Both the position numbers and the translations under genes were made by a program. The notes under the pieces were generated by a model that worked only from the letters and a program-made list of their open reading frames with translations, was not told the DNA's origin and made no database searches. Shown here piece after piece: positions 17,908-26,325 of a stretch of 64,000 nt of DNA; positions within the stretch are counted from its first letter, which is position 1, and the number at the start of each line of letters is the position of its first letter. Source of the stretch: Methylobacterium sp. Leaf108 (GTDB taxonomy: Bacteria; Pseudomonadota; Alphaproteobacteria; Rhizobiales; Beijerinckiaceae); contig NZ_LMND01000002.1 in NCBI RefSeq assembly GCF_001423265.1, forward strand, positions 899 to 64,898, in the 5' to 3' direction.

Positions 17908-18034
17908 GCCGCGATCGTCGCCTCGACCGCGTCATCCATCGGCGGCCGGGGCGGAGCTTGCGCGCAGTTTCGAATCGTTCGCAATACGAGAGTGCCGCTC
18001 CGATCCTTCGCCGGCCGCGAAGGAAGGCGGTCCG

Positions 18035-20308
18035 TCAGAACCGGACCGGGTCGAGCTCGAAGGTCGGCGGCATCGCCTCGAACCACTCGCCGTAATACGG
18101 ATCGCGGGGCAGGACCGGCCGCCAGCGTTCGTGGAAGCGGGCGAGTTCTCCCGGATCGACGGTGCGGGCCCGGTTGCGGCTCTCGTAGTGGTAGAGGCAG
18201 GCCTGGGCGCAATAGACGATGCGCCGGCCGCCTTCCCATATCCTGAGACACAGGTCGATGTCGTTGTAGTTGACGGCGTAACGCTCGTCGAAGCCGCCCT
18301 GGCGCTCGAACTCGGCCCGGTCCACCATCATGCAGGCGCCGGTGACGGCGAGGTAGTTTCGGTTGCCGACGGTGCTGAAGAAGTGGCCCGGATCGTCGCC
18401 GGGATAGCCGCGCCGGATATGGTCGGGCCCGGCATGGAGCACCGAGACGCCGGCATGCTGGATCTGGCCGGTCTCGAACAGCAGCTTGGCGCCCACCGCC
18501 CCGACGCCGTCGATCTGCAGGACCGAGAGCATCGCCTCGATCCAGTCGGGGGTGATCACCGCCATGTCGTCGTTGAGGAAGACCAGCACCTCGCCCGTGG
18601 CGGCCCGGGCCCCGAGGTTCATCTTGGCGGCGACGTTGAAGCCCGGCTCCCCGTAGGTGACCGTGCGGACCCGGTGGCCGGCCAGGGCCTCGATCGTCTG
18701 CGGCCGCAGGTCGCCGTTGTCGACGGCGACGATCTCGATGGCGCCGTAGGTGCTGAGGCTGCGGATGCTCTCGACGCAGGCGGCCGCGAGATCGACGCTG
18801 CGCCCGCCGATCACGCTGTCGCGCCCGGCCGTGGGGATGACGATGGAGACCAGCGGCGTGCCGCGAACCTTGCGGCGCAGCTCGAAGCAACCCTTGTAGG
18901 CACCGGGGCGCACGAAATCGAGTTCGCCGGTGCGCCGGGCCCGGTCCTCGAGGCCGCGGACGGCGGCGTCGATCACGTAGTCCTTGTTGTCCATGTGCTG
19001 GGCGGTGGAGCCGGGGATCGCGCGCCAGTGATAGAGCACCTTCGGCACGTGGCGGACGTTGCGCACGTGCTCGGTGTAGCGCAGCACGAAGTCGTAGTCC
19101 TGGGCGCCGTTGCAGGCCTCGCGGAAGCCGCCGACCTTGCGGACGATGTCCATCCGGTAGAGGGCGAGATGGGCGGTGTACATGCAGGCCTCGAGGGCCT
19201 CGGGCGACCAGTCCGGCTTGAAGAACGGCTCGTAGCGCACGCCTTCGATCGAGACCTTGTCCTCGTCCGAATAGATGAAGTCGACGCTGTCGTCCTCGTC
19301 GAGAACGCGCGCGAACTCGTAGAGGGCGTTGTCGGGGATGGCGTCGTCGTGGTCCATCAAGGTCAGGTAGTCGCCGGTGGCGAGCGCCATGGCGTCGTTC
19401 GTCGCCGCCGAGATGCGGCCGTTGCTGGTGCGCCGGTGCAGCTTGATCCGCGGATCGCCGGCGACGAAGGCCTCCAGCATCGGCCGGATGTGGGGCGCCG
19501 ACGAATGGTCGTCGCACAGGCACAGTTCCCAGTTCTCGTAGGCCTGCGCCTTCACCGAGGCCACGGCGCCCTCCAGCCAGACCCTGGGCGTGTCGTAGAC
19601 CGGCATGACGATGGAGATCAGCGGCCGCCGGGCGAACTGCGCGATCCCGACGCGCATGGCGGCCGTGGTCGGCTTGTTGGGCGCCTCGATGAGGTCGATC
19701 CAGGCCTTGTAGGAGGGTGGCGCGGGTTTGGGCCGTGCGCTTCGGAAAAAGGTGCGCCAGACCCGGGCGGGCTTCGTCCGCGTGGCGTAGCGCAGGGCGA
19801 CGGGGGCATAGCGACGCCATGCGCGCTCGGACTCCGGCAGGCCCGCGATCATCCGGCGGGCGATTTCCGACACGGCTGCGGGCAGGCTCAAGGACCTGAT
19901 GCGCAGCCCCGACAGGACGAAGGCGCCCCGCGCGTTCATCGGGTCGAATCGCAGGCCCCTCACCCGGCGCGGCAGGCGAATCAGGTTGTCGATCCCCCCG
20001 TTCGACACCTCGAGGGCGATGCAGAGATCCTCGCGAAATCCGTTGCCGTCATCGACGTAGAGGACCGGATTGAGTTTCGACTTGTCGATCGTCGCGAGGT
20101 CGATGGCGGGATAGGGTGCGAGATCGGCCGGGGTCGGCAGCCGCAGGTCGCAGATCAGGCGGGTCCAGCCGCCGCGATGCCGCTTCTTGCCCGGGGGCGG
20201 CAACACCCAGAAATTGGGGTCCTGTCCCGTCGAGCGCCACAACCCGCTTACGCCCTCGACCAGGGGTTCCACGTGATGGGCCGGTTTGAGGCGGCTTTCG
20301 ACCGTCAC
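18035..20308 (-). CDS. Two-domain GT2 family glycosyltransferase
   Basis: About 757 residues from GTG 20308; the true start is uncertain since the frame is open to 20491 but the extra part is a repeat array. After an N-terminal region of about 230 residues come two GT-A domains: the first (PLISIVMPVYDTPRVWLEGA, DDHSSAP, LMDHDDAIPDNALYEFARVL with a D-x-D type metal site) and the second (TPLVSIVIPTAGRD, NDDMAVITPDWIEAMLSVLQ, GACMMVDRAEFERQGGFDER, YNDIDLCLRI). This tandem layout is typical of polysaccharide or O-antigen-type glycosyltransferases that transfer sugars at the cytoplasmic membrane. No other polysaccharide genes are adjacent; donor and acceptor are unknown. Confidence 0.85.
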   Translation of the reverse strand: MTVESRLKPAHHVEPLVEGVSGLWRSTGQDPNFWVLPPPGKKRHRGGWTRLICDLRLPTPADLAPYPAIDLATIDKSKLNPVLYVDDGNGFREDLCIALEVSNGGIDNLIRLPRRVRGLRFDPMNARGAFVLSGLRIRSLSLPAAVSEIARRMIAGLPESERAWRRYAPVALRYATRTKPARVWRTFFRSARPKPAPPSYKAWIDLIEAPNKPTTAAMRVGIAQFARRPLISIVMPVYDTPRVWLEGAVASVKAQAYENWELCLCDDHSSAPHIRPMLEAFVAGDPRIKLHRRTSNGRISAATNDAMALATGDYLTLMDHDDAIPDNALYEFARVLDEDDSVDFIYSDEDKVSIEGVRYEPFFKPDWSPEALEACMYTAHLALYRMDIVRKVGGFREACNGAQDYDFVLRYTEHVRNVRHVPKVLYHWRAIPGSTAQHMDNKDYVIDAAVRGLEDRARRTGELDFVRPGAYKGCFELRRKVRGTPLVSIVIPTAGRDSVIGGRSVDLAAACVESIRSLSTYGAIEIVAVDNGDLRPQTIEALAGHRVRTVTYGEPGFNVAAKMNLGARAATGEVLVFLNDDMAVITPDWIEAMLSVLQIDGVGAVGAKLLFETGQIQHAGVSVLHAGPDHIRRGYPGDDPGHFFSTVGNRNYLAVTGACMMVDRAEFERQGGFDERYAVNYNDIDLCLRIWEGGRRIVYCAQACLYHYESRNRARTVDPGELARFHERWRPVLPRDPYYGEWFEAMPPTFELDPVRF

Positions 20309-20670
20309 GACAGGGCGCTCACGCTTTGCGAGGAAAAGACTTGTCGAGGAGAAGACTTGCCGAAGGGAAACTCGCCGAGGAGAAACGTGTCGACGTGAAG
20401 ACCTGCCGGCGGCACGACATACGGAACGTCGAACGCCCCGGGACGCATCGACCGAGCCCTCCCTACCGGATGCAGACGTCGGGCGATACACCCTCCGGGC
20501 GTTGGGTCTATCGGAAATAACGCAATAATAACATGTGCATACGTAGGGCGGACGCGACGTCTTGTATGGCTCGTCCGCACGACGGTCAACCCGGTTCGTG
20601 ACGGGGTGTCGACCGGGACGGTCTTCGCCGCGGCGCAGCGCCTGACCGCGCGGGTCGTCGTTCCGATGCC
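20309..20670. other. Intergenic with imperfect repeat array
   Basis: Contains the 15-16-bp array (20330-20407) and a locally A+T-rich segment (about 20511-20545, including AACGCAATAATAACATG), which is a plausible promoter region for the glycosyltransferase gene. No gene is supported. Confidence 0.45.
20330..20407. repeat. 15-16-bp imperfect tandem repeat, 5 copies
   Basis: Units start at 20330, 20346, 20362, 20377 and 20392, each of the form GA-GG-GAA-A-CTTGCC (for example GAGGAGAAGACTTGCC at 20346-20361). The copies have drifted more than other arrays in the window. They lie immediately 5' of the chosen glycosyltransferase start and remain in open frame with it. Confidence 0.8.
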
Positions 20671-20931
20671 CTACCGTTCGCCTTCGGTCGGGTCCGGCGC
20701 CGACGTCACGGCCTCCGCGAACGGGATTTCCAGGACGACCTCGCCCGCCGCGTCGGTGACGACGAGGACGGCCGCCAGGAGCCGGCGATCGTCCCGTCCC
20801 GCCTGGCGCAGGGCAGCCCGGGCCGTCTTCAGCGCCGTGTCCCAGGCCGCGTCGGCATCGCGCAGGACCGTGCCGTCCGGGTCGGCGATCACGTCGCCGT
20901 TAAGATGGGTGCTGAAGAAGTATCGGGGCAT
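20671..20931 (-). CDS. DUF6894 family protein
   Basis: 86 residues, starting MPRYFFSTHLNGDVIADPDG, the signature opening of DUF6894 proteins, followed by GTVLRDADAAWDTALKTARA and a strand-rich C-terminus (AAVLVVTDAAGEVVLEIPFA). GAGGA lies about 10 nt upstream of the ATG. These small cytoplasmic proteins are abundant in Rhizobiales, often in several copies per genome; the function is unknown. It stands alone between the glycosyltransferase and the wall-hydrolase genes. Confidence 0.82.
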   Translation of the reverse strand: MPRYFFSTHLNGDVIADPDGTVLRDADAAWDTALKTARAALRQAGRDDRRLLAAVLVVTDAAGEVVLEIPFAEAVTSAPDPTEGER

Positions 20932-21020
20932 GGCGCCGTGTCCTCGACGACCGGCGGGATACCTCCGGCCGCTTCGTCTGTGGCAGAGGCGATGGGAAAA
21001 GCCAAAGCCCGAGGCGGTGA

Positions 21021-21057
21021 CCCGATCCCGCAGGACCCGATCTCGCAGGACCGGATC
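21021..21057. repeat. 15-bp tandem repeat, about 2.5 copies
   Basis: CCCGATCCCGCAGGA (21021-21035), CCCGATCTCGCAGGA (21036-21050) and a partial third unit to 21057, ending 13 nt before the 3' end of the SleB-type hydrolase gene. Confidence 0.85.
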
Positions 21058-21069
21058 GGGTTTGCCGGA

Positions 21070-22215
21070 TCAGGTCTGGCCGCGCTTGAGCGAATAGAAG
21101 ATGTGGCGGCCGATCACGTCCATCTTCTTCAACCGCCGCGACCAGCCGGGCTTGACGTAGTCGGCATGGTAGTGGGTCGCCCCGCCGACCTCGCTCAGGT
21201 AGGTGCGTCCCTCGATCACCGCCTTGGCGATGCGGCTGGCGCTCTGCCAGGACGGGCCGTCGGCGATGCGCAGGGACTTGCCCTCGCAGGCGAAGGAGAA
21301 CTGGCAGCCCATGTAGCGGTGGCGGTTCTGATAGACGACGCCGCAGACGTTGGTCGGGTAGAGCCCGCTCTTGACCCGGTTGAGCACCACCTGGGCCACC
21401 GCCGCCTGGCCGGCCTCCGGCTCGCTGCGCGCTTCGAAGTACACGGCCTCGGCCAAGCACCTTTGCTCGCGGTCGAGGGCCTCGGGCACGATCAGGTCGG
21501 CGTAGCGGTGGCGGGCGTTGTCGGGCACCGTCGCCTCCGGTGCGGGCTGTCCCGGCTCGGGTGCGGGCAGGCGGCTCGGGAAGGCGAGGGTCGCGGCGGC
21601 CACCTCGACGGGGGTCGCGTCGGCCGGTGCCGGGGTCGTGGAGGACAGGGCGACCGCGCGCGGCACCGCCGGGGTCGATCCGTCGGACGCGGCCGGCGCG
21701 GATGCGATCCCGTCTGTCTCCGGTTCGGGTGCGGTCAGGAAGCCGGGTTCCGTCGTCTCCTCGGGGTTCCAAGTCACCGCGCCGGGCGCCAGCAGGCTGG
21801 TCATCCGCCCCGACAGGCCGGGCCTCATGAGCGAGCGTCCGCTGTCGTGCATCGAGCGGGCGCTGCGTGCGAAGCTCGGCCCAGGCGCCACGGCGGCGTC
21901 GCCCTTGCCCGACCGCTGCGGCTGCGGAAAGACCGTGGGATCCGCTCCCTCGTGTCGCTTCAGGTCCGGCCGGAGGGGCGCGGAGCCGACCGCGTCGGCC
22001 ATCGCATCATCGCTGTTGCCGATCAGGGCGGAGCCCGATGGAAGCGGCGGCACCAGCCGCACCGCGTGCTGCGGTATCAGGCTCGACCCGAGCGAGGTGT
22101 CGGTCCCCGCCGAGGCGGTGAAGGACACCAGGAGGCCGAGCCCCGTGATCCACGGCGTCACCGCCGCCGCCATCAATCCGCGCCTGCAGGCCCGTCGTCC
22201 TCGCTGCGTACTCAC
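21070..22215 (-). CDS. SleB-type cell wall hydrolase
   Basis: About 381 residues from GTG 22215; an alternative GTG at 22242 gives 390. The N-terminus has one hydrophobic segment (AAAVTPWITGLGLLVSFTAS), followed by a long Pro/Ala-rich linker. The C-terminal Hydrolase_2 domain (residues about 255-381) shows the family hallmark CLAEAVYFEARSEPEAGQAA and VAQVVLNRV with the catalytic Glu in EARSE, then YPTNVCGVVYQ, CQFSFACEG and GGATHYHADYVKPGWS. Relatives are spore-cortex or peptidoglycan lytic enzymes; in non-sporulating alphaproteobacteria they are presumed to remodel the wall. Periplasmic location is inferred. Confidence 0.86.
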   Translation of the reverse strand: MSTQRGRRACRRGLMAAAVTPWITGLGLLVSFTASAGTDTSLGSSLIPQHAVRLVPPLPSGSALIGNSDDAMADAVGSAPLRPDLKRHEGADPTVFPQPQRSGKGDAAVAPGPSFARSARSMHDSGRSLMRPGLSGRMTSLLAPGAVTWNPEETTEPGFLTAPEPETDGIASAPAASDGSTPAVPRAVALSSTTPAPADATPVEVAAATLAFPSRLPAPEPGQPAPEATVPDNARHRYADLIVPEALDREQRCLAEAVYFEARSEPEAGQAAVAQVVLNRVKSGLYPTNVCGVVYQNRHRYMGCQFSFACEGKSLRIADGPSWQSASRIAKAVIEGRTYLSEVGGATHYHADYVKPGWSRRLKKMDVIGRHIFYSLKRGQT

Positions 22216-22367
22216 GCTCGACCAACCTGAACCAAGGACCACCGGTGGCCGTGCCCTTTCGGGGTGCGGCCACCGGATGATCGTCGCGGTTCATGGTTGA
22301 GGCGCGGTTAAGAGGGTCGCCCGGCTCGGGTGCCGTCGTGGCACGGTCTGCGAGCGAGATCCGAGCG

Positions 22368-22616
22368 TCAGATTGCGCCGGGACGTCCGTGCGTGGCGAC
22401 GATGGCGGACAGGAGGCCCTTCACGCCACCCTCCTGCGTGGTCGCGATCCGCTCGGAATCCGCGTTGCTCTGGGTCGCGACGGCGAACACCAGCACCAGC
22501 ACCGTTCCGGCCATGCTCACGGTGCCGAGCACCCAGAGGTAGGCCTGCTGCAGGGAGCGCGGAAGCGGGACGGGAGGCTGGTCGAGAAACATGTCGGTGG
22601 GACGGGTGTCGTTCAT
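22368..22616 (-). CDS. Small single-TM protein, unknown
   Basis: 82 residues from ATG 22616 (MNDTRPTDMFLDQPPVPLPR). One transmembrane segment at about 25-50 (YLWVLGTVSMAGTVLVLVFA) followed by a polar tail with GGVKGLLSAIVATHG. I recognise no family. A sigma-EcfG-like site (AGAAC-N16-CGTT) lies 75 nt upstream, so a stress-induced membrane peptide is possible. The frame is also open to 22688, but that would place the start inside the promoter region. Confidence 0.55.
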   Translation of the reverse strand: MNDTRPTDMFLDQPPVPLPRSLQQAYLWVLGTVSMAGTVLVLVFAVATQSNADSERIATTQEGGVKGLLSAIVATHGRPGAI

Positions 22617-22690
22617 GGCCGGCGTTCCCGCGGATAATGCCGCCCGGCAGGTCGAGATCGACCCTGCGCGTCGGAGTGGCACTAGCACCC

Positions 22691-22715
22691 AACGTGCCGA
22701 CTCGTCATCGGTTCT
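22691..22715 (-). promoter_or_regulatory. Sigma-EcfG-like promoter (one mismatch)
   Basis: Minus strand AGAAC-N16-CGTT; consensus for EcfG sigma factors is GGAAC-N16/17-CGTT. It points at the 82-residue membrane protein gene that starts at 22616. With one mismatch at the first base it is only a candidate. Confidence 0.4.
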
Positions 22716-22818
22716 CTCGCAGAACGAAATTTTTGGTGAACGATTCCTCGTCGTCCGGCGAGGCCCCTCCGAGGGGCACCGGCAACGGGGCGTCCCGCGC
22801 CTTCGCCGCCCGTCATCG

Positions 22819-22878
22819 CAGGGATCGCGGCAAGGATCGTGGCAGGGATCGCGGCAGGGATCGTGGCAGGCATCGTGA
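22819..22878. repeat. 12-bp tandem repeat, 5 copies
   Basis: CAGGGATCGCGG-type units at 22819, 22831, 22843, 22855 and 22867. Alternate copies carry CGCGG or CGTGG, which suggests that a 24-bp dimer was duplicated after the monomer diverged. Confidence 0.9.
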
Positions 22879-22980
22879 TGTCCGGCCGGACATCGGCGTC
22901 GCCACCTTTTTCATCGCGATGACGTTCCGCAAGGCAGTCCTCGCCCGGCGAGACGCCTGCGCCGTGGCGCGGTCGATGTC

Positions 22981-23012
22981 TCCCGGACGCCTCGTCTCCC
23001 GGACGCCTCGGC
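22981..23012. repeat. 16-bp tandem repeat, 2 copies
   Basis: TCCCGGACGCCTCGTC (22981-22996) and TCCCGGACGCCTCGGC (22997-23012), 28 nt from the 3' end of ppdK. The core CCCGGACGC is the reverse complement of the core of the 7388-7426 array. Confidence 0.85.
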
Positions 23013-23039
23013 GCCACGGGAGACGGCTCCGATGGGGGC

Positions 23040-25709
23040 TCAGGTCTTGCGCGCCGCCAGGGCCGCCTGGGCGGCGGCCAGGCGGGCGATCGGCACCCGG
23101 TAGGGCGAACACGACACGTAATCGAGCCCGACCTCCTGGCAGAAGCCGATCGAGGCCGGATCGCCGCCGTGCTCGCCGCAAATGCCGAGCTTGAGGTCCG
23201 GTCGCACCGCCCGGCCCCGCTCGACGCCGATGCGCACGAGTTCGCCCACGCCCTCCTGGTCGATGGAGATGAACGGGTCGGCCGTGAGGATGCCGCGCTG
23301 GGTATAAGGCCCGAGGAAGCTCGACGCGTCGTCGCGCGAGATGCCGAGTGCGGTCTGCGTCAGGTCGTTGGTGCCGAAGGAGAAGAACTCGGCCGTCTGG
23401 GCGATGTCGCCCGCCCGCAGGGCGGCGCGGGGCAACTCGATCATCGTGCCGACCTGGTAGACGACCTCGCTTCCGGTCTCGGACGACACCGCCTTCGCCA
23501 TGGCGTCGATGCTCGCCTTGACGAGGTCGAACTCCATCTTGGTGAAGACCAGCGGAACCATGATCTCCGAGGTCACCGGTGCGCCGGTCTCCTTGGCGGC
23601 CTGGACGGCGGCCTCGAAGATGGCACGCGCCTGCATCTCCGCGATCTCGGGGAAGGCGATGGCGAGGCGGCAGCCGCGGAAGCCCAGCATCGGGTTGAAC
23701 TCGTGCAGTTCGGTCATCCGCCGGCGCAACTTCTCTTCCGAGACGCCGGTGCTCCGGGCGACGTCCTGCACCTCCTCGTCGGTGTGGGGCAGGAACTCAT
23801 GCAGCGGCGGGTCGAGCAGCCGGATCGTCACGGGCAGGCCGGACATGATCGTGAACAGCTCGGCGAAGTCCTGGCGCTGGTAAGGCAGGAGCTTGGCCAG
23901 GGCCGCGCGGCGCCCCTGCGTGTCGTCGGCCAGGATCATCTCGCGCACCGCCACGATGCGGTCGCCCTCGAAGAACATGTGCTCCGTGCGGCACAGGCCG
24001 ATCCCCTCCGCGCCGAAGTTGCGGGCGGTGCGGGCGTCGGTGGGGGTGTCGGCGTTGGCGCGGATCTTCATGGTGCGGACCTTGTCGGCCCAGCCCATCA
24101 GGGTGGCGAACTCGCCCGAGAGCGATGGCTCCAGCATCGCCACTTCGCCGAGCAGCACCTGGCCGGTCGACCCGTCGATGGTGATGCGGTCACCGGCCTT
24201 GAGGGTGGTGCCGGCCACCGACAGAGTGCCGGCCTTGTAGTCCACCCGGATGGTGCCGCAGCCCGAGACGCAGGGCTTGCCCATGCCGCGGGCCACCACC
24301 GCCGCGTGGCTGGTCATGCCGCCGCGGGTGGTGAGGATGCCCTCGGAGGCATGCATGCCGTGGATGTCCTCCGGCGAGGTCTCGACGCGCACGAGGATGC
24401 ACTTGCGCTCGGCCTTGCGGGCGGCCTCGGCATCCTCGGAATTGAACACGATCTCGCCGGTGGCCGCACCCGGCGAGGCGGGCAGGCCCGAGGCGATCAC
24501 CTTGCGCTCGGCCTTGGGGTCGATGGTCGGGTGGAGGAGCTGGTCGAGGGCCGCCGGCTCGATCCGGCCGATCGCCTCCTCCTGGGTGATCAGGCCTTCC
24601 GCCGCGAGGTCGACGGCGATGCGCAGCGCGGCCTTGGCGGTGCGCTTGCCGTTGCGGGTCTGGAGCATCCAGAGCTTTCCGCTCTCGATGGTGAACTCCA
24701 TGTCCTGCATGTCGCGGTAGTGGGTCTCCAGGAGGCCGTAGATCCGCACCAGTTCGGCGTAGGACTCGGGCATCGCCCGTTCCATCGACGGCTTCTCGCT
24801 CTTCGCCTCGAGGCGCGCCTTCTCGGTGATGTCCTGCGGTGTGCGGATGCCCGCCACCACGTCCTCGCCTTGGGCGTTGATCAGGAACTCGCCGTAGAGG
24901 GCGCGCTCGCCGGTGGAGGGGTTGCGGGTGAAGGCGACGCCGGTGGCGGAAGTGTCGCCCATGTTGCCGAACACCATGGCCTGGACGTTCACCGCCGTGC
25001 CCCAGCTCGCGGGGATGGCGTTCAGCTCGCGGTACTTCTTGGCGCGCGGAATCATCCAGGAATCGAACACGGCGCCGATGGCGCCCCAGAGCTGGTCTTC
25101 CGCGCCCTGCGGGAAGTCCGAGCCGTGCTCGTCGCGCACGATCTTCTTGTAGGTGCCGACCAGGGTCTTCCAGTCGTCGGCACCGAGCTCGGTGTCGAGG
25201 CTGACGCCCTTGGTGTCCTTGTAGTGCTCCAGCGCCTCCTCGAAGGCATGGTGCTCCACGCCGAGCACGACATTGGAATACATGGTGATGAAGCGGCGGT
25301 AGGAATCGTAGGCGAAGCGCGGGTCGCCCGCGCCCTTGGCCAGGGCCTCCACGGTGACGTCGTTGAGCCCGAGGTTGAGCACCGTGTCCATCATGCCGGG
25401 CATGGAGGCGCGGGCACCCGAGCGCACCGAGACCAGGAGCGGGTTCTCGGGGTCGCCGAAGCCGCGGCCGGTCAGCGCGCCGACCGCGTCGAGGGCGGCC
25501 TGGACCTCGGCCTTCAGCTCGGCCGGGTACTGCTGAGCGTGGTCGTAGTAGTAGGTGCAGACTTCCGTCGTGATCGTGAAGCCGGGAGGGACCGGCAGGC
25601 CGAGATTGGACATCTCGGCGAGGTTGGCACCCTTGCCTCCGAGCAGGTTGCGCATCGACGACTGGCCTTCGGCCTTGCCGTCGCCGAAGGAATACACCCA
25701 CTTCGCCAT
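23040..25709 (-). CDS. ppdK: Pyruvate, phosphate dikinase
   Basis: 889 residues from ATG 25709 (MAKWVYSFGDGKAEGQSSMR), the usual length. The N-terminal ATP-grasp domain shows LLGGKGANLAEMSNLGLPVP and PGFTITTEVC; the central swivelling domain has the phosphohistidine motif GGMTSHAAVVARGMGKPCVS; the C-terminal PEP/pyruvate barrel ends with FGTNDLTQTALGISRDD and the catalytic Cys loop GICGEHGGDPASIGF. It interconverts ATP, phosphate and pyruvate with AMP, diphosphate and PEP. In serine-cycle methylotrophs it can supply PEP for carboxylation (established role class; use here is inferred). It stands alone as a monocistronic gene. Confidence 0.97.
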   Translation of the reverse strand: MAKWVYSFGDGKAEGQSSMRNLLGGKGANLAEMSNLGLPVPPGFTITTEVCTYYYDHAQQYPAELKAEVQAALDAVGALTGRGFGDPENPLLVSVRSGARASMPGMMDTVLNLGLNDVTVEALAKGAGDPRFAYDSYRRFITMYSNVVLGVEHHAFEEALEHYKDTKGVSLDTELGADDWKTLVGTYKKIVRDEHGSDFPQGAEDQLWGAIGAVFDSWMIPRAKKYRELNAIPASWGTAVNVQAMVFGNMGDTSATGVAFTRNPSTGERALYGEFLINAQGEDVVAGIRTPQDITEKARLEAKSEKPSMERAMPESYAELVRIYGLLETHYRDMQDMEFTIESGKLWMLQTRNGKRTAKAALRIAVDLAAEGLITQEEAIGRIEPAALDQLLHPTIDPKAERKVIASGLPASPGAATGEIVFNSEDAEAARKAERKCILVRVETSPEDIHGMHASEGILTTRGGMTSHAAVVARGMGKPCVSGCGTIRVDYKAGTLSVAGTTLKAGDRITIDGSTGQVLLGEVAMLEPSLSGEFATLMGWADKVRTMKIRANADTPTDARTARNFGAEGIGLCRTEHMFFEGDRIVAVREMILADDTQGRRAALAKLLPYQRQDFAELFTIMSGLPVTIRLLDPPLHEFLPHTDEEVQDVARSTGVSEEKLRRRMTELHEFNPMLGFRGCRLAIAFPEIAEMQARAIFEAAVQAAKETGAPVTSEIMVPLVFTKMEFDLVKASIDAMAKAVSSETGSEVVYQVGTMIELPRAALRAGDIAQTAEFFSFGTNDLTQTALGISRDDASSFLGPYTQRGILTADPFISIDQEGVGELVRIGVERGRAVRPDLKLGICGEHGGDPASIGFCQEVGLDYVSCSPYRVPIARLAAAQAALAARKT

Positions 25710-25920
25710 TGATCGCCCATCCGCTTGCAGGAAGTCCGCCTTCAGGAGGCCGGGCGCGGGTTCGAGCGGTGGCTCGGAGCCCGCGGCGGTTGCTCCGTCG
25801 ACGCGTTCGACCATGTCATGCCGCAACGCACGATGAACAGCCGGCCCGTCGAGGGACCCCGTGACGATCTTCACAGAATGTCATCGGTCTTCGCGGCAGC
25901 CTGCCGCAGACCTCACCCGC

Positions 25921-26073
25921 TCAGGATAGCGCGCGAAACACCCCGAGGCCAATCAGGCCGACGAGGATGAGATAGATCGCGACGATGAAATTCAGGAGCC
26001 GGGGCACGATCAGGATCAGCACGCCGGCGAGGAGGGCGATGATCGGCTGAAGGTTGGCGATGGTGACGGTCAT
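25921..26073 (-). CDS. DUF3096 small membrane protein
   Basis: 50 residues: MTVTIANLQPIIALLAGVLI, then LIVPRLLNFIVAIYLILVGL and a short tail. Two hydrophobic segments form a helical hairpin, the pattern of the DUF3096 family, found widely in proteobacteria next to stress genes. Function unknown. It lies at the edge of the stress-response cluster, divergent from the DUF892 gene. No good sigma-EcfG site precedes it (only GGGAC-N15-CGTT, which I reject). Confidence 0.75.
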   Translation of the reverse strand: MTVTIANLQPIIALLAGVLILIVPRLLNFIVAIYLILVGLIGLGVFRALS

Positions 26074-26174
26074 GGGGCCGGGCTCCGGATGAGGCGCGAA
26101 CGGTGAGACCCGAATCTGTCGCCGGGCGTGACGGGAATGGCAACGGCCGAGGTCGAACGCGTCCCCCGGAAATC

Positions 26175-26222
26175 CGAGGGGCGGGGAATTCGAGGGGCAG
26201 GGAATTCGAGGGGCGGGGAACA
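26175..26222. repeat. 16-bp tandem repeat, 3 copies
   Basis: CGAGGGGCGGGGAATT (26175-26190), CGAGGGGCAGGGAATT (26191-26206) and CGAGGGGCGGGGAACA (26207-26222). The third copy ends in GGGGAACA, so the array itself creates the GGAAC box of the candidate sigma-EcfG promoter at 26217-26242. Confidence 0.9.
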
Positions 26223-26242
26223 TGGGTCTCGGGGGACCGGTT
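26217..26242 (+). promoter_or_regulatory. Candidate sigma-EcfG promoter for DUF892 gene
   Basis: GGAAC-N17-GGTT; the consensus -10 is CGTT, so one mismatch. It is 84 nt upstream of the DUF892 ATG. YciE-type genes are common members of the general stress regulon in alphaproteobacteria, which fits. Confidence 0.5.
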
Positions 26243-26325
26243 CTCGGGTCAGGCATCTGCCTTTCGATCGCAAAGGCCTGCCCGCGACCGCGCCATCGCC
26301 CGCGACACAATCGAGGACACCCATC

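Larger units (their letters stand above)
22716..23039. other. Intergenic with two tandem-repeat arrays
   Basis: No gene is supported. The segment is dominated by the 12-bp array (22819-22878) and the 16-bp array (22981-23012), between the one-TM gene and the 3' end of ppdK. Confidence 0.5.

Noticed and set aside
17666..20398. A 910-codon plus-strand frame opposite the SLC13 and GT2 genes
   Set aside because: Antisense shadow of two genes with clear domains.
22819..22878. Possible CRISPR-like array (five 12-bp units)
   Set aside because: Units are contiguous without spacers and too short; no cas genes in the window. It is a plain tandem repeat.
26071..26160. GGGAC-N15-CGTT on the minus strand upstream of the DUF3096 gene
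   Set aside because: Wrong spacing and a mismatch in the -35 box, and too far from the start; not counted as a sigma-EcfG site.
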